NCBI GenBank assembly: GCA_964342825.1
Contig: CAYFHO010000002.1
Location: forward strand, 161,339-225,338
Reading direction: 5' to 3'
Length of the DNA stretch: 64,000 bases
Source of the DNA: AAA164-E04 sp964342825
Lineage (GTDB): Bacteria > Verrucomicrobiota > Verrucomicrobiia > Limisphaerales > AAA164-E04
Below are positions 17,466 through 27,231 of the stretch, one piece after another. The translations under genes and the position numbers were made by a program. How positions within the stretch are numbered: position 1 is the stretch's first letter; each line of letters begins with the position of its first letter. A model generated the notes under the pieces. It had not been told where the DNA came from and searched no databases. It worked only from the letters and a program-made list of their open reading frames with translations.

Positions 17466-20400
17466 GTCCTTTGGATCACACAAGATTCTTCAGAGGATTG
17501 CACCGCTTTCAAAATGAGGTCATGCGCAGAAGGCAACACCTTCTTGAGAATAGCAAAGGATTCATTGACTTGATGTATGGCTCCAGCATCCTGCAACTCA
17601 ATCAACTGGCGATACAGCTTAACAAAAGCCATACTATATGGACGCTCATTCTGTTTGACTGCAATCGATGGTTCTCTTCCTGCCACGATATCAGTCATTA
17701 CCAGGAGTGCAGCTTGACGCACATTCCCAGGCTCTGAAAGGAATTCAGATTTAAAATTCAAGGCCTGGGTCCACTTGCGATTGACAATCAGAGCTTCGAG
17801 GTGAGTAAAAAGAATTTCAGGTTGAGATCCAAAGAACTTGACTGCCTCCGTGGTCCAATCAAGAGCAAATTCCTCCAAACCAGATTCACCCAGAGCGATT
17901 TCCGCTCCAAGCATCCAGAACTTCATTTCACTTGCACCACTTTTAATGTACCGATGAAGCACTTGCAGAGCTTCGACAGAATGATCAATCTGACTTAAAA
18001 AGCGGGCGTAATCGGTGATAATGTTCACATTCTCTGGAGATTTTTCGAGAGCCAGGCCAAAACAATTGTTTGCGGCATGGACATCTTTTCGATGCGCATG
18101 AATCTTTGCCATAAAAACATAGGGAACTCCCGAGTGAACATCGGCCATAACAGGAGTCAATACAGCGTCATCCTTTGCATCAATACATGCATTGAATGAT
18201 CCTAATGCTTCATCCAGCAAACCTTGCTGGGCTTGAGCCATTCCAAGGAAAAAGTGAAAGGATGAAGTCTTAATATGGTCACTGACAGCAGGACGCGTAG
18301 CTATTTCAATTAATCGATCATTCTTTTTTTCCTCGACTAATAACTGCGCAAACTGATGGACAAGCGCCTCACGAAACTCGGGAACAACGTCTTCTTCAGG
18401 CATATTTTCCATGCAAGCAAATGCCTTCTCATATTGATCCAAAGCCTGCGAAGAAAACTCGGATCGGCGCAGCTCCAGGCCATAATTCATTAGCAAATTG
18501 GGTTCATTCGGCATTTCCACGATTGCCCGTTCCAATAATTTTAAGTTACGGACATTCTTATTTTTCCCATCCACCTGCTCCTGAGTGTACCCGTAATGAT
18601 GAATCAATGTTTTGCCGAGACGACAATCCATGTTCCACTTTCGTCGAAGAACTTCCATGCTACTGAAAATTTGCTCATGAACACGTCCAACAAAAAACAG
18701 GCCTGGAGCGTTTCGAACAAGGCGTGGAACATAACTGTTTCCCACCTCATCCGTTCCATGATTTAAGATAGGCAATCGATAAGCCATGACACTTTGAGAT
18801 TTCACCTCTTTGGAAAGTGTCTCGATCACGTCGGGACTCAATTGTTCGTCAGCGTCCAGAATGAGCAGCCAATCACCAGTCGCATGCTCCAGAGATTGAT
18901 TTCGTGCCTCACTGAAATGATCATTCCAGGAACTGTCCACAACCTTGGCCCCAAAGGAAGATGCGACTTCTCTGGTTGCATCATCGGAACCAGTATCCAG
19001 GACAATCACTTCGTGAGCGATCTTTGAAACACTTTCGATACATTTCCCGATCTGATTTTCTTCATTTCGGGCAATCATGCATACGGATATCCGAGGCTCG
19101 GTAACCATGGATGGAACTTCGCCCAATTTGCATTTCGGTTTGCCTCGTCCTGTTAATTTAGCGAGCTTCTTTTTAAATCGTCTGGCTTCCTCCCAATCAG
19201 GGGTCATTTTTTTCAAAATCCCGGCACATTGTTTGGCCTTGGAAAAATGACGAGTCGAAGCGGCCACTTTCCCTAACAACAAATAAGCTTCTGGATGAAA
19301 GGGGCGCAGCTTGATGGCCTGTATGCAAATCATCCAGGCTTCTTGCCATTGACCTGATCTGTATGCCTGTGCTGCAGAGCGAATATCACCAAGGAGAGCA
19401 CAGGGTGGAAGCTTAATTTCTTCAACAATTTCACTCGTAGTTTCCTGGTCACCCATGGGTGTTTTTTCTGAAATCATCTCAGAAGAATGATTCGATCTGC
19501 AAATATCATGCAGGCGTTGTTGAATGCGTTGAGAAGCTTTATCCCAAGTCCAGTTAGCGTGCACATATTCAGAAGCGCGCTTACCCTTGAGTCTGCGTTC
19601 TTCGCTATCGCGATAACAGGATCGCATTTGATGCATCAGGTCTTCCATGGACGGTTCCAGCCACCAAGCTTCCTTTGCCACGCGGATTTTTCCAACGGTT
19701 TCTCCAATGATCTGACGCTCAGCGGAGACCGGATAAACGCAATCATCAGGTGTGAAATCGTCACAAGCTCCTCCGCGGGTCACAATAACAGCAAGTCCAC
19801 AGGCCATCGCCTCAAGCACAGGCAAACCGAATCCTTCCCCACGATAAGGGTGCAGAAGACAATCTGAAGCGCGATATAGCGCAGGCATGGATTCCTCATC
19901 CATCTCTTCGTTCATGTAGAGAATCTCAGGAGCTTCTGGATGATTTTGGAGGCTTTTAATTTGTTCTTCCATCGTCTGACCTGCATAGACGTGACCTCCA
20001 CCAAAGTCTTTGATCACCAGACAAACATCATCATTTGGGCCGAACAAGGAACAAAATGATTTTAACAATAAATCAGCTCCCTTTCGTGGCAATGTTCCAC
20101 CGACAAACAGGAACTTGAATGATTTCTGCGTGGGCAGAGAAAGTGGTTTAACGTCGGGATGAAAGCGGGAGGGATCGAATCCCAGTGGCATGGTCTTGAC
20201 TTTGGATTCTGGAATACCGGACTCCACATAAACCGCACGCACATGTTCGGTATAGGCCCAAAATTCGTCAACCAAATGACTGTGATCCACCCACTCCCGC
20301 GGAAGACTTCCGTATTCCCAAGGCTGCACAACGACAAGCTTGCCTAGTGCCGGTCGCGAAAAATCGGGCGGCCACTGGTGGCGGACCACCACATCAACCT

Positions 20401-23400
20401 CTTCCTCAGAATGATGAATATTGGTGTTGGCACGTGGGCTGGCATTGGTCAACTCGCAATTCGAAACGGTCTCCAATTCCACTTGTTTCGAACGAATCAA
20501 AGGTTGAGTCAGGCAACGATTGACGTGTGCCAAACTACCAGCACCTGAAAATGGGCCTTCCCAACAAACTTTCAATGAATGAGCACCTGACGTTTTTGAG
20601 TTATCGATTGAGGCTGATTGATCTTCTTTCGAAACTGCGCAAGTTGCCGAACTGCCCTTACGATGCAGCAAAGTCTCGAGTTTATCTTTTAACACTCGGG
20701 TTACTTTTTGACGTCCAAAATGGACACGAACATGTTCTCTGGCGGCTTCCCCCTTATCTCGTGCTTCCTTACGATTTTCAAACACATGACGCATCAATTG
20801 GCGAAGGTGAGACACTGATGGTTCTGCCCATTGATGCCCCTGGTAAAATTCAAATCCTGCATCAATCGCTGAGATTTCCTTGAGCGTGTAATCCAGCAGG
20901 TAAGCATTGGAATCATTCATAAATTCCGTAGTACCGCTCCAGTTGGTTGCAATCACCGGCAACCCCATCATCATGGCTTCGTGTTGCGGTCTCCCCCACC
21001 CTTCACCTCGGCTGGGAGCCACCAGACATTGAGAGGATAGATACATGGAAGGTAGCTGTTGCCACGGTAAGGCATCGGGAAGGATCTCTATTCTTGGAAG
21101 CGATTCCGCATCCACTCCAAGTTTTTGAGCCATTTGCACTATGTGGGATTGTATGGCCTCGGCACTACCTTGCTTGGGATGATTGCAAAGGGAAGCCCGA
21201 AGTGTCAGCACAACATCGTCTGACGCGGTGAATTCCCTCAAGTAGGCATTCAATAAAACATCCCACCCTTTACGCAAAATCCACTCAAAGACACTTAAAA
21301 ACCTGAATCCGGTTTCTGATGGCATTGTTAATTTTTCATGCCTGGAGGGATCAAACCAGTTTTCGTCCACAGCACCGGGAACAATGCTTAGTTTTTTGTC
21401 ATCGACTCCACTTCGAATAAATGATTCGCGATTGAAGTTTGAAGGAACCCAAATCTGATCCATTTTACTGATGAATGGCAGCCATGATTCAGGAACACGG
21501 TCAGTTTCAAACATGGTCCTTCCGACATGATGACGAAAATTAGGAAGCCGCTCAAAACAAGGTGCAGGTCCATGACAAACCGAAACCAAGCCCGATTGCT
21601 CACCTTCGGAAGGTATCATTTTCTGTAAGGCTGATTTTTCATCGATACCCAGTCCAGCCACAAAATCTTCCGAAACAACAGTGCTGTTGTGATGTATCCT
21701 CATCGGCAGTTGCCCCGACAAAGGCACCACAAACTGCATGGCTTCACTTCCATAACCGCTGGGATTGAAAAATGGAGCGCGCCAATGTATCTGATCAGGA
21801 GGATCATTGTCGATTGATGGATTTTCCTGTGATTGCGAAGAAGGTAACTCAGAAGGTATTAAAGTTATCCCTTTCAACTCTTCATTAACCTCAGGACTTT
21901 TTGAGGACTGAGGTTCAGATGCTGCATTCCAATGAGTAGAGATTGCAACCAATGCTTCCAGATTCTGATGGTTCCAATAGTTGGAAAGCTGAAGAAGAAA
22001 TTTTCTACCTGCGTCTTGGTGTCCATGCTGAGCCAGCAACCAAAGCAAGTTTCCTGCTGCCAACTCATTCTCAGGCATTAATTGAAGCGATTGCTGCAGG
22101 CATTGAATCGCATAAGCATGATCTCCAACATTATTATCATGCCAGGGAATTCGCATTTCATATGCCAGTTCTGCCAAGTCAGACCAAGCTAGCGCGATGA
22201 GTTGTGAATCTGATTTATCTATTTGGTACAATTTGGAAATATCCAGGTTAGTTCGGAAATCAGAACGAACTTCTTGTTCTTCGTTGGCGGACACATCGGA
22301 CTGCTGAGTTATTCCGTCCGTGTTTTGGTAGAACAGAGACAAAAGTTCAGGCACATGAAGGACCTTCACCCCTCTCTGAGCAGCACGCATTAAGATTTCA
22401 TAATCACCGACTGCCTTCCACCGAGTATCGAACATTCCCAATTCATTGAGTGTAGATTTCCTCCAAAATTGTAAGCAAGCTGTGTAACAATAAAACAAAC
22501 TCAATCCAGGGTGATAGTCTGGGTACCTCACCTCTCTGATAGTATGACTAGATGGAAATTGATCGTTGGGTTTCGTAGTCCAGACGCAATCTGCGTAAGC
22601 AAGGCCTACTTGATTCTCCTTTTCAAGCAGATCAAATAACAATTCAAAAGCATCGTCCCTATGAGCATCATCCGTATTTGCATTGACGATGTATCTGCCC
22701 CTGGCTTCCTGAACTCCTCTGTTCCAAGCTTCATAAAGAGTTTCTCTTTGATCTGTCCGGATATATCGGATGTTGGAATATTGCTCTTGAAAACGCTTGA
22801 CGATTTCACCTTCGTTCTCAGTAGAAGCACTATCGATCACCAGAATTTCAAGGCGATCCCCCAAGGTCTGTCTAACCAAGTTTTTGAGGCAAGCCTCCAT
22901 AAATTTCTCACTGGCATATGCGGAGACTAATGCTGTGACAACGGGTTCGCAGGATTCTTCTTTATTGGAATCCTTGGTGGTTGGGGAAGGTGTTCGAGGC
23001 TGATCTTCTGGAGCCGCTTTTTCTGAAGAACCTACACCAGACTGTTCAATTCGGTTGATCTCTTCATAAGTTAATTTTTCGGATTCAGATTCACCAGCTG
23101 CATGGAAACATTGAGCCAATAATTTCAAAGTAGGAATGTGATCAGGCTCCGATTGAAGGCTCCGTGCAAGAAATTGTGCCGCATGCAAATGTTCCCCTTC
23201 CTGGATGTGCCACTGCGCCATACTTCGATGGGCAAAAGGCTCCTCGGGATTTACGTTTAATACGTTACCTATTAACTGAAAGAATGCTTGCTTGTCTCTA
23301 ATTTCCAAGGCGATATCAACTGCCTGGGAGCGAATCTTGTGCTCAGGATCCGAATGATCATCGGCCTCAAGAGCCAAGCTGATAACCCACTCATTGAGAC

Positions 23401-25165
23401 CGAGTCTTTTCGCGTGTTGCAAGAATTGAAGTGTATGCGTAGAACCAAGTATATCTTCCGGACTTACTTGAGATAAAAATTGTTGAGCAGCCTCCGACTC
23501 ATTCTGTTCCAGCAATGATTCCAGCTGATGTATGATCTCATTAGGACTGCTGGAGGATGACGAATCTTTTTTGACCAATTTTTTGCCCTGATTAAGAATC
23601 TGATCCCAGAGTTTCTCTGCCTCTGCAAAATCTGGTTGTGCTTGTTTCAGTTCAATCAGGCTCTGTTCAACCAGATCCCATTGTTGAGAGGCAGCAGCAG
23701 CGTTGGCGACATGCCAGATGAGACGTTGATGCGCATTCCCTTCAATTTTTACTTTCGCAAACTCTGACAACGCTAATGTTCCATTGCCCTGCCCTAAGAA
23801 TGCCAAACCGGACCAAAACCTCAGCCAGGAATCTTGTGGATGTAAGTTCAGATGTTCGAGAATCCCTCCGATATGTGCAAGGGGTGTCATCTGACTAATG
23901 ATCTGATCTGCAGCCAAGGCTTTTCTAAAATCCTTGGACATGTAACTCGTCCGGTATGGTCGTCCAAGGTCTCCCAAGGATTCAATGTAGGTGGATGCGG
24001 CAGAATGTTGTTGATGATTTGCCAATGACCTGGCGCCTTGAAAGGGTGACCATTGATGCAATGATTTTGGACGCTCTAAAATGGATTCATATAAAGGATT
24101 GAGTTTAAGAGCGGCATTTTCCGCTCCGTATAATTGTCGCGCGATTTGTTTGGCATTTTCACCAATGCGTTTTCGATCTTCCGGATGATGATAAAGATAC
24201 TCTATGGCGGCCTGATATTCTTTCTCGGTTTCCACCACTAATCCAGAATAGTGGTTTACAACAAGCCCTTTGATCCCCCCATAAGGAAAAACGACTGGAG
24301 GAATTCCAGCATACATTACCTCCTGTAAATTGAGCTCCCCAGAAGCATAGGTATCTTCGCACAATGGATACCCATAAACATCCAATTGCTCGATAACGGA
24401 TCGAATATCCTCAACATGACCTAAAAAAGAAAAACGGTTCTCGGATTTCAGCAATCTCGCCTGCAGCATCAATTCACGTTCTATTCCGGAACCACAGACC
24501 AAAAAACGAATGTCAGGAACTTCGATTCCTGAACTCATTCTGACAAAATGCGGATGCATTTTGTAATGATGGACGGTTCCAATATAGCCAACATTGAAAC
24601 CTTCGTGCTCTTTGGGGAGAATTCCATCGACGCGATCAAAGTCCGCAGGATCCACGATCATTGCAGTTTTGAGCTTTTTTTCTTCCCGGTCCAGTCGATT
24701 GAAAGCTGGCACTTCGTCGAAGGTGGTTGGATTTGTGGCCACCGTTATGTCCGCATAATCCAACAATTCAGGCATGATCACTTGGGGTATGTGCATACCC
24801 GCAACATGACACCAAACCAACATTCTGGAAGCCGCCAATTCCATTTGCATGAACTGCAGCATGGTTGGAGAATTCCACCAGTGTAAATGGACTATATCAG
24901 CTTTGGAGATCTGGTAGTCCAAAAATGGTTTACCGCAGCCGTGATCGACTTCATACCCTTCCATTTCAGCCAACTTCAAACCTTCAGGAGTAGGACGTTG
25001 AAGAGAGATAATCCGATGGACGAATCGATTATCTTGCCTGGTTGAATGTTTGGATATGGCCAGAGCAACCCTTGAGGCGCCACCGGAACTTAATCGTTCA
25101 ATAATGTGAAGGATGGTGTGTGTTCCGTCCGTGGAGGTAGCCGAATCGTAGTTCGTGACTTTCAT
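17462..25165 (-). CDS. Giant multidomain glycosyltransferase (three GT4-like, two GT2-like domains, TPR-like linkers)
   Basis: 2567 residues. Order: GT4-like domain A (about 15-365, atypical at the first Glu of the EX7E site); helical TPR-like region (375-735); GT2-like domain A (740-960, with VIDSAS and NTDD); TPR-like region (985-1085); GT4-like domain B (1125-1500, EX7E at E1388/E1396); GT4-like domain C (1530-1890, E1777/E1785); TPR-like region (1925-2005); GT2-like domain B (2023-2200, with ARNEE and DADE); TPR-like tail (2205-2567). There are no membrane segments or signal, so it is cytoplasmic. TPR-linked glycosyltransferases next to flagellin genes commonly O-glycosylate flagellin, and this gene follows flagellin 2 and an FkbM methyltransferase on the same strand. 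That substrate is an inference. No frameshift is apparent over 7.7 kb. Confidence 0.85.
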   Translation of the reverse strand: MKVTNYDSATSTDGTHTILHIIERLSSGGASRVALAISKHSTRQDNRFVHRIISLQRPTPEGLKLAEMEGYEVDHGCGKPFLDYQISKADIVHLHWWNSPTMLQFMQMELAASRMLVWCHVAGMHIPQVIMPELLDYADITVATNPTTFDEVPAFNRLDREEKKLKTAMIVDPADFDRVDGILPKEHEGFNVGYIGTVHHYKMHPHFVRMSSGIEVPDIRFLVCGSGIERELMLQARLLKSENRFSFLGHVEDIRSVIEQLDVYGYPLCEDTYASGELNLQEVMYAGIPPVVFPYGGIKGLVVNHYSGLVVETEKEYQAAIEYLYHHPEDRKRIGENAKQIARQLYGAENAALKLNPLYESILERPKSLHQWSPFQGARSLANHQQHSAASTYIESLGDLGRPYRTSYMSKDFRKALAADQIISQMTPLAHIGGILEHLNLHPQDSWLRFWSGLAFLGQGNGTLALSEFAKVKIEGNAHQRLIWHVANAAAASQQWDLVEQSLIELKQAQPDFAEAEKLWDQILNQGKKLVKKDSSSSSSPNEIIHQLESLLEQNESEAAQQFLSQVSPEDILGSTHTLQFLQHAKRLGLNEWVISLALEADDHSDPEHKIRSQAVDIALEIRDKQAFFQLIGNVLNVNPEEPFAHRSMAQWHIQEGEHLHAAQFLARSLQSEPDHIPTLKLLAQCFHAAGESESEKLTYEEINRIEQSGVGSSEKAAPEDQPRTPSPTTKDSNKEESCEPVVTALVSAYASEKFMEACLKNLVRQTLGDRLEILVIDSASTENEGEIVKRFQEQYSNIRYIRTDQRETLYEAWNRGVQEARGRYIVNANTDDAHRDDAFELLFDLLEKENQVGLAYADCVWTTKPNDQFPSSHTIREVRYPDYHPGLSLFYCYTACLQFWRKSTLNELGMFDTRWKAVGDYEILMRAAQRGVKVLHVPELLSLFYQNTDGITQQSDVSANEEQEVRSDFRTNLDISKLYQIDKSDSQLIALAWSDLAELAYEMRIPWHDNNVGDHAYAIQCLQQSLQLMPENELAAGNLLWLLAQHGHQDAGRKFLLQLSNYWNHQNLEALVAISTHWNAASEPQSSKSPEVNEELKGITLIPSELPSSQSQENPSIDNDPPDQIHWRAPFFNPSGYGSEAMQFVVPLSGQLPMRIHHNSTVVSEDFVAGLGIDEKSALQKMIPSEGEQSGLVSVCHGPAPCFERLPNFRHHVGRTMFETDRVPESWLPFISKMDQIWVPSNFNRESFIRSGVDDKKLSIVPGAVDENWFDPSRHEKLTMPSETGFRFLSVFEWILRKGWDVLLNAYLREFTASDDVVLTLRASLCNHPKQGSAEAIQSHIVQMAQKLGVDAESLPRIEILPDALPWQQLPSMYLSSQCLVAPSRGEGWGRPQHEAMMMGLPVIATNWSGTTEFMNDSNAYLLDYTLKEISAIDAGFEFYQGHQWAEPSVSHLRQLMRHVFENRKEARDKGEAAREHVRVHFGRQKVTRVLKDKLETLLHRKGSSATCAVSKEDQSASIDNSKTSGAHSLKVCWEGPFSGAGSLAHVNRCLTQPLIRSKQVELETVSNCELTNASPRANTNIHHSEEEVDVVVRHQWPPDFSRPALGKLVVVQPWEYGSLPREWVDHSHLVDEFWAYTEHVRAVYVESGIPESKVKTMPLGFDPSRFHPDVKPLSLPTQKSFKFLFVGGTLPRKGADLLLKSFCSLFGPNDDVCLVIKDFGGGHVYAGQTMEEQIKSLQNHPEAPEILYMNEEMDEESMPALYRASDCLLHPYRGEGFGLPVLEAMACGLAVIVTRGGACDDFTPDDCVYPVSAERQIIGETVGKIRVAKEAWWLEPSMEDLMHQMRSCYRDSEERRLKGKRASEYVHANWTWDKASQRIQQRLHDICRSNHSSEMISEKTPMGDQETTSEIVEEIKLPPCALLGDIRSAAQAYRSGQWQEAWMICIQAIKLRPFHPEAYLLLGKVAASTRHFSKAKQCAGILKKMTPDWEEARRFKKKLAKLTGRGKPKCKLGEVPSMVTEPRISVCMIARNEENQIGKCIESVSKIAHEVIVLDTGSDDATREVASSFGAKVVDSSWNDHFSEARNQSLEHATGDWLLILDADEQLSPDVIETLSKEVKSQSVMAYRLPILNHGTDEVGNSYVPRLVRNAPGLFFVGRVHEQIFSSMEVLRRKWNMDCRLGKTLIHHYGYTQEQVDGKNKNVRNLKLLERAIVEMPNEPNLLMNYGLELRRSEFSSQALDQYEKAFACMENMPEEDVVPEFREALVHQFAQLLVEEKKNDRLIEIATRPAVSDHIKTSSFHFFLGMAQAQQGLLDEALGSFNACIDAKDDAVLTPVMADVHSGVPYVFMAKIHAHRKDVHAANNCFGLALEKSPENVNIITDYARFLSQIDHSVEALQVLHRYIKSGASEMKFWMLGAEIALGESGLEEFALDWTTEAVKFFGSQPEILFTHLEALIVNRKWTQALNFKSEFLSEPGNVRQAALLVMTDIVAGREPSIAVKQNERPYSMAFVKLYRQLIELQDAGAIHQVNESFAILKKVLPSAHDLILKAVQSSEESCVIQRT

Positions 25166-25237
25166 GTCAATTCAATGGAGTATGGGACATGGGTCCCTTT
25201 GAATTCATTCGAATTCAGAGTTCATCACCGCTTGTAT

Positions 25238-26023
25238 TCATTCACGCCATGCAAAAATGGTGATAACAAAATGTTTGTTGGGGCAGGCTTTAAATGGCAA
25301 AGAAGTGTGCTGCGGTATCCAGGTAGCAGGATGAAAATCACCCAACCCGGTTTCGAAACCCGCTTCACTTAAAATTGCCAGGATTTCATGCAAATGGCCT
25401 TCATTTCGACCAAACTGATGAGCTTCGATTAAAACATAAGGCACACTGCCAAGGACATCTTTACAATCCTTGAGCACCGAATACTCGGCACCCTCAATAT
25501 CCATTTTAATCAAATCAACATCATGATGTTCTATCCAGTCTCTTAAAGAAAATGAAGGAACACGAACAGAACCAGCATTGGAAACGATTCCTGAATCATC
25601 CCCAGTCCTGTGAAAACCAATTCCATTATCATCAATCCAGACAGCTTTTGGATGCAAATGAATGCGATTACCCAAACCTAATTGGCGCACATTCAAGGAA
25701 GCCATTTGACACAATTCTGGATCCGCCTCAAACCCGTGGATTTCCGCATCCGGAAATCTACCGGCATAATAGATCGAGGCCAGTCCGATATGGGCTCCGC
25801 AATCAAGAATAGATCGGATCGGTTTCTCAGTGTCTAGATCATATAATTTTTGGACATAAATCTGATATGCCTGATGGAAGAAGCTATGCAAATCACTATA
25901 GACGATAGGTTGGCCATCAATCTTAAGTGTTCCAGGTACCCGCCTTGGGAACTGCCCGAGATCCCGGCTTAATCGATCCAGCACTTCACCAAGTGTTCCC
26001 TGAATGGAGGCTTCATTGGACAT
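25238..26023 (-). CDS. FkbM-family SAM-dependent methyltransferase
   Basis: 261 residues. Motif I 'DCGAHIGLASIYYA', the acidic 'GFEADP' and the family motif 'DLIKMDIEGAEYSVL' identify an FkbM-type methyltransferase, which usually O-methylates sugars in glycans or secondary metabolites. It lies between flagellin 2 and the multidomain glycosyltransferase on the same strand, with gaps of 58 and 72 bases and no terminator seen. Capping or modifying a flagellin glycan is the simplest reading of the context. Confidence 0.8.
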   Translation of the reverse strand: MSNEASIQGTLGEVLDRLSRDLGQFPRRVPGTLKIDGQPIVYSDLHSFFHQAYQIYVQKLYDLDTEKPIRSILDCGAHIGLASIYYAGRFPDAEIHGFEADPELCQMASLNVRQLGLGNRIHLHPKAVWIDDNGIGFHRTGDDSGIVSNAGSVRVPSFSLRDWIEHHDVDLIKMDIEGAEYSVLKDCKDVLGSVPYVLIEAHQFGRNEGHLHEILAILSEAGFETGLGDFHPATWIPQHTSLPFKACPNKHFVITIFAWRE

Positions 26024-26081
26024 ATCGATTCATATGGATGATTCAAATTTCAATGAAAAATAATAAAACACCATTTGAACG

Positions 26082-26891
26082 CTATTGAAGAAGTCGAAGA
26101 ACGTTTTGAGGCATTTGATTTGCTTGTGCAAGCATGGCAGTTCCTGATTGTACCAAGATGTTATATCTTGCAAATTGAGTAGCTTCTTCGGCGACATCAA
26201 CATCTTGAATGCGAGAACTTGCTGCGAGAAGATTTTCAGTACCCACCGTTATTTGTTCTGCAGTTGAGTTTAAGCGAGACTGGTATGAACCAATGGAGGC
26301 TCTATCGGAAGCCAACTGACTGATAGCAGCTTTAACATTCGTCAATGCCGTTGCAGCGTTAGCTGTAGTGGAGATCCCGGATCCGGTGGCAGAGGTATAA
26401 ACAGCAGCTGCTAAATCAATTCCATTCATTGAAAAAGTACCACCCTCGGCATCTGATGTTATATTGAGTGCCGTACTACTAAATAAACTGACACCATTAA
26501 AATCCTTGTCAGAACTATCAGTTATGTATTGAGCCAACTGTTGAAACTCCTGATTATATAATGCTCTGTCCGAGTCTGTCTTCGTGACGTCCTGAGCAAG
26601 TATAGATAATTCACTCATACGGTCCAAAGCACCTGCGATGTTTTTCATATAACCATCTTGAGCTTGGGTAAATGAAATCGCGTTGGCCACATTGGCTTTT
26701 GCAGCTTTGAATCGCTCAATTTGGGCATCCAGTTTCATGGCCACAGCCATGCCGCCGGCATCATCAGATGGAGAGGTTATTTTGGATCCAGAACTTAATC
26801 GGGACAAGGATTTATCCAATCGCGCTTGACTGGCTTGCAGGTTATTTGCTGCGGATTGGGCCGATATATTTGTATTTATTACCATTGACAT
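26082..26891 (-). CDS. fliC: Flagellin 2
   Basis: 269 residues with conserved D0/D1 ends ('SLSRLSSGSKITSPSDDAGG' and 'SGTAMLAQANQMPQNVLRLLQ') and a short Ser/Thr/Ala-rich centre (around 165-190, 'YTSATGSGISTTANAATALT'). It follows csrA by 80 bases on the minus strand, in the order fliW-csrA-flagellin. AAGGA lies eight bases before the ATG and doubles as a possible CsrA site. The Ser/Thr-rich centre is the kind of surface region where flagellins are glycosylated; the neighbouring glycosyltransferase supports this, but it is inferred. Confidence 0.95.
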   Translation of the reverse strand: MSMVINTNISAQSAANNLQASQARLDKSLSRLSSGSKITSPSDDAGGMAVAMKLDAQIERFKAAKANVANAISFTQAQDGYMKNIAGALDRMSELSILAQDVTKTDSDRALYNQEFQQLAQYITDSSDKDFNGVSLFSSTALNITSDAEGGTFSMNGIDLAAAVYTSATGSGISTTANAATALTNVKAAISQLASDRASIGSYQSRLNSTAEQITVGTENLLAASSRIQDVDVAEEATQFARYNILVQSGTAMLAQANQMPQNVLRLLQ

Positions 26892-26899
26892 AGTATTTT

Positions 26900-26904
26900 T
26901 CCTT
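26900..26904 (-). promoter_or_regulatory. Shine-Dalgarno of flagellin 2, possible CsrA site
   Basis: AAGGA on the minus strand, eight bases upstream of the flagellin 2 ATG. GGA in a Shine-Dalgarno is the minimal CsrA target. I see no clear partner hairpin in the 80-base csrA-flagellin spacer, so a bipartite site like that of flagellin 1 is not evident here. Confidence 0.3.
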
Positions 26905-26971
26905 ACTTGTTATGTTTGGGGTTTATGTTTTTATTGCGTTTAGAATTATTGACGATAAAATTAGAAGCATT

Positions 26972-27202
26972 TCAGTGAGCCATAGATGGTTTTTTTATTT
27001 TGGTAAAACTAGCGTTGGCATTCTTGGCTGCTTCTTGATTGCTTGACCTTATTTCATCGTATATTTCCTTGCGAAATATCGGAACATCCCTGGGAGCTTC
27101 CACCCCAATTTTCACTGTGTCCTTGTCCGTTTTCACAACATGAATGATGATACGACCGTCAACAACAATGCTGTCTCCTGGCTTTCGTGATAGAACTAAC
27201 AT
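26972..27202 (-). CDS. csrA: Translational regulator CsrA
   Basis: 76 residues. 'MLVLSRKPGDSIVVDGRI' and 'VKIGVEAPRDVPIFRKEIYDEI' are canonical, including the conserved Arg of the RNA-binding surface; a 20-residue Lys/Ala-rich tail follows. CsrA dimers bind GGA-containing hairpins in mRNA. Located directly downstream of fliW and upstream of a flagellin, it is set to repress flagellin translation until FliW sequesters it. Confidence 0.95.
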   Translation of the reverse strand: MLVLSRKPGDSIVVDGRIIIHVVKTDKDTVKIGVEAPRDVPIFRKEIYDEIRSSNQEAAKNANASFTKIKKPSMAH

Positions 27203-27231
27203 GATTCCTTAATAGTTTTTGGTTCACAGTT

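Noticed and set aside
26945..26975. Sigma28-like AAATGCTT-N11-GTCAATAA before flagellin 2
   Set aside because: Only five and six of eight bases match and the TAAA core is absent, so flagellin 2 cannot be placed in the sigma28 set on this basis.
26966..26982. Sigma54-like TGGCTC...ATGCT on the minus strand at the end of csrA, before flagellin 2
   Set aside because: GG and GC are 11 bases apart instead of ten and the -24 box is imperfect; sigma54 tolerates little change in spacing.
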